Shown here: positions 5,796 through 6,801 of the stretch, piece after piece
Layout: each line of letters begins with the position of its first letter
Position numbering within the stretch: the first letter of the stretch is position 1
Assembly: GCA_025355595.1 (NCBI GenBank)
Contig: JANXZI010000445.1
Coordinates: forward strand, 1-6,801
Source: Spartobacteria bacterium
GTDB lineage: Bacteria > Verrucomicrobiota > Verrucomicrobiia > Chthoniobacterales > Chthoniobacteraceae
DNA length: 6,801 nt
Direction of reading: 5' to 3'
Notes under the pieces: generated by a model
Seen by the model: the letters and a program-made list of their open reading frames with translations, nothing else
Databases searched by the model: none
What the model was told of the DNA's origin: nothing
Made by a program: the position numbers and the translations under genes

Positions 5796-6664
5796 GTCCC
5801 GAGAATCGCCTCCGTCATCCGGAGCGCCTCCACGCTGGGTTTCACCTCATGCACGCGGAAGATGCGCGCGCCGTGCTCGCGCGCGTGACAGGTCAGCGCG
5901 ACCGTCGGCCACTCGCGATCTTCCATCGCAGTGGAGCCGGTCACTTTTCCGATGAAGCTCTTGCGCGAGACACCGAGTGCGAGCGCGTGGCCGGCGAGGG
6001 CGATGTCCGCCGTGCGCCGCAGCAGGGCAAGATTGTGCGCCGTCGTTTTTCCGAATCCGATTCCGGGATCAAAGGCGATGGCTGCGGCAGGCACGCCGGA
6101 GGCTACGCACCGGCGCAGGCTCCCGCAAAAGAATTCCCGCACCTCGGCGCAGACATCCGCGTAGTGCGGTTCGCTCTGCATCGTTCTGGGTTCGCCTTGC
6201 ATGTGCATGACAAGCACTCCGGCGCGCGTGTCTTTGGCGGCGTTGATCATCTCATCGTCGCGGAAACCGCCCACGTCGTTGATCACGGAAGCGCCCGCGT
6301 CCATCGCCGCGCGCGCGACCGCGGGCTTCATCGTGTCAATGCTGACGATGAATCGCTCGCCGTGTCCTTCCAATTGGGCGAGCCGCCCGATGATCGGCAG
6401 CACGCGCCGCATTTCCTCATCCTCGGCCACAGGCTCCGCGCCGGGCCGCGTGCTCTCGCCGCCGACATCAATGATCTTCGCACCGTGCGCGATCATCGCC
6501 TGCGCGTGCGCGAGTGCGGCGTCCATTTTTGAAAAGCACCCGCCGTCGCTGAAGGAATCCGGCGTCACATTCAGGATGCCGATGACGATCCCGCGGCGCG
6601 TGAGATCAAAATCCCGCAAGCGCGTTCGCCAAATGATTTGCGATATGTCGTTGGAATCGTGCAT
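5792..6664 (-). CDS. folP: Dihydropteroate synthase FolP
   Basis: Condenses p-aminobenzoate with dihydropterin pyrophosphate to give dihydropteroate in folate synthesis; cytoplasmic TIM barrel and the sulfonamide target. The 290-residue product contains the family blocks in order: ILNVTPDSFSDGG (30-42), DVGGESTRPGA (66-76), SIDT (108-111), INDVGG (128-133), MHMQGEPRTMQ (153-163), FDPGIGFGKT (198-207), GVSRKSFIG (231-239) and RVHEV (270-274; many members have RVHDV). ATG 6664 is preferred because WRTRLRDFDL directly before the core is the usual N-terminus. A GTG at 6760 would add 32 residues with a hydrophobic stretch not expected in this enzyme, and that DNA reads better as a divergent gene on the other strand. 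No clear Shine-Dalgarno precedes 6664. It is the first gene of the predicted folP-cdaA-(CdaR-like)-glmM operon. Confidence 0.96.
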   Translation of the reverse strand: MHDSNDISQIIWRTRLRDFDLTRRGIVIGILNVTPDSFSDGGCFSKMDAALAHAQAMIAHGAKIIDVGGESTRPGAEPVAEDEEMRRVLPIIGRLAQLEGHGERFIVSIDTMKPAVARAAMDAGASVINDVGGFRDDEMINAAKDTRAGVLVMHMQGEPRTMQSEPHYADVCAEVREFFCGSLRRCVASGVPAAAIAFDPGIGFGKTTAHNLALLRRTADIALAGHALALGVSRKSFIGKVTGSTAMEDREWPTVALTCHAREHGARIFRVHEVKPSVEALRMTEAILGT

Positions 6665-6722
6665 CGTTTCTAGCCCGAAGGACGTAAAACGCTTCGACAC
6701 CACAAACCCAAGCGCAATCACC

Positions 6723-6801
6723 ATGAGCACGACGACTTCACGGACTCCCGCCAATTTCACCGACCGCCAGTTCCCGCCCTTCAGCCTGCCGCGCCTGCTG
6801 C
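6723..6801 (+). CDS. Start of a divergent gene running off the right edge, unrecognised
   Basis: ATG 6723 opens 26 codons to the window edge (MSTTTSRTPANFTDRQFPPF, then SLPRLL). I do not recognise the family. Support is indirect. By hand count, 21 of 26 codons end in G or C, whereas the opposite-strand extension of folP across the same DNA shows a weaker bias. Divergent orientation from folP with a 58-bp gap (6665-6722) would place both promoters there; I could not identify convincing -35/-10 boxes in it. No clear Shine-Dalgarno precedes the ATG. Confidence 0.4.
   Translation, partial: MSTTTSRTPANFTDRQFPPFSLPRLL

Noticed and set aside
5106..6532. Two long plus-strand open frames opposite cdaA and folP (5106-5888, 5744-6532)
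   Set aside because: Both are antisense to clear cdaA and folP genes and show no family motifs; they are by-products of high GC content.

Overview
The window is GC-rich and densely coded, with no insertion sequence, tRNA, rRNA or CRISPR array that I can see. It most likely comes from a member of the Verrucomicrobiota. The main reason is a C-terminal module at 1225-1668 (W-x5-F-x4, then SGDLADP, then N-L-x-EYALG, then a 'DSLEGTW' beta strand) that closely resembles the one closing many secreted verrucomicrobial proteins. The gene set (GH6 cellulase, M50 protease, DUF2167 protein, folP-cdaA-glmM cluster) is compatible with that. The assignment is inference, not a database result.

Left part, plus strand. 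The window opens inside a glycoside hydrolase family 6 cellulase (2-1222, 5' end off the edge, all recognisable catalytic residues present). Two bases after its stop comes a reading frame for the verrucomicrobial-type C-terminal module, which is normally fused to a secreted enzyme. A short intergenic stretch with a near-perfect 30-bp palindrome (1681-1710) follows. Next is a membrane zinc metalloprotease of family M50 (1759-2483) whose last ~37 codons are in another frame, so the gene is broken by an indel near 2371. Then comes an intact DUF2167 membrane-anchored protein (2554-3450).

Right part, minus strand. A compact operon reads folP (6664-5792), cdaA (5795-4911), a 56-codon reading frame (5029-4859) resembling only the N-terminal membrane segment of CdaR/YbbR, and glmM (4875-3460). 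It converges on the DUF2167 gene with 9 bp between stop codons. FolP makes dihydropteroate for folate. CdaA makes cyclic di-AMP. GlmM makes glucosamine-1-phosphate for peptidoglycan and, in other bacteria, binds and restrains CdaA. CdaR is the known membrane partner of CdaA, so a version reduced to its membrane anchor would be notable. At the right edge a divergent plus-strand gene appears to begin at 6723.

Three junctions (GH6/C-terminal module, the M50 3' end, cdaA/small ORF) would each be restored by adding one base. This raises the possibility of systematic single-base losses in the assembly, so reads should be checked before calling these genes decayed. No gene-free stretch exceeds 300 bases. 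The longest gaps are 1669-1758 and 2484-2553.
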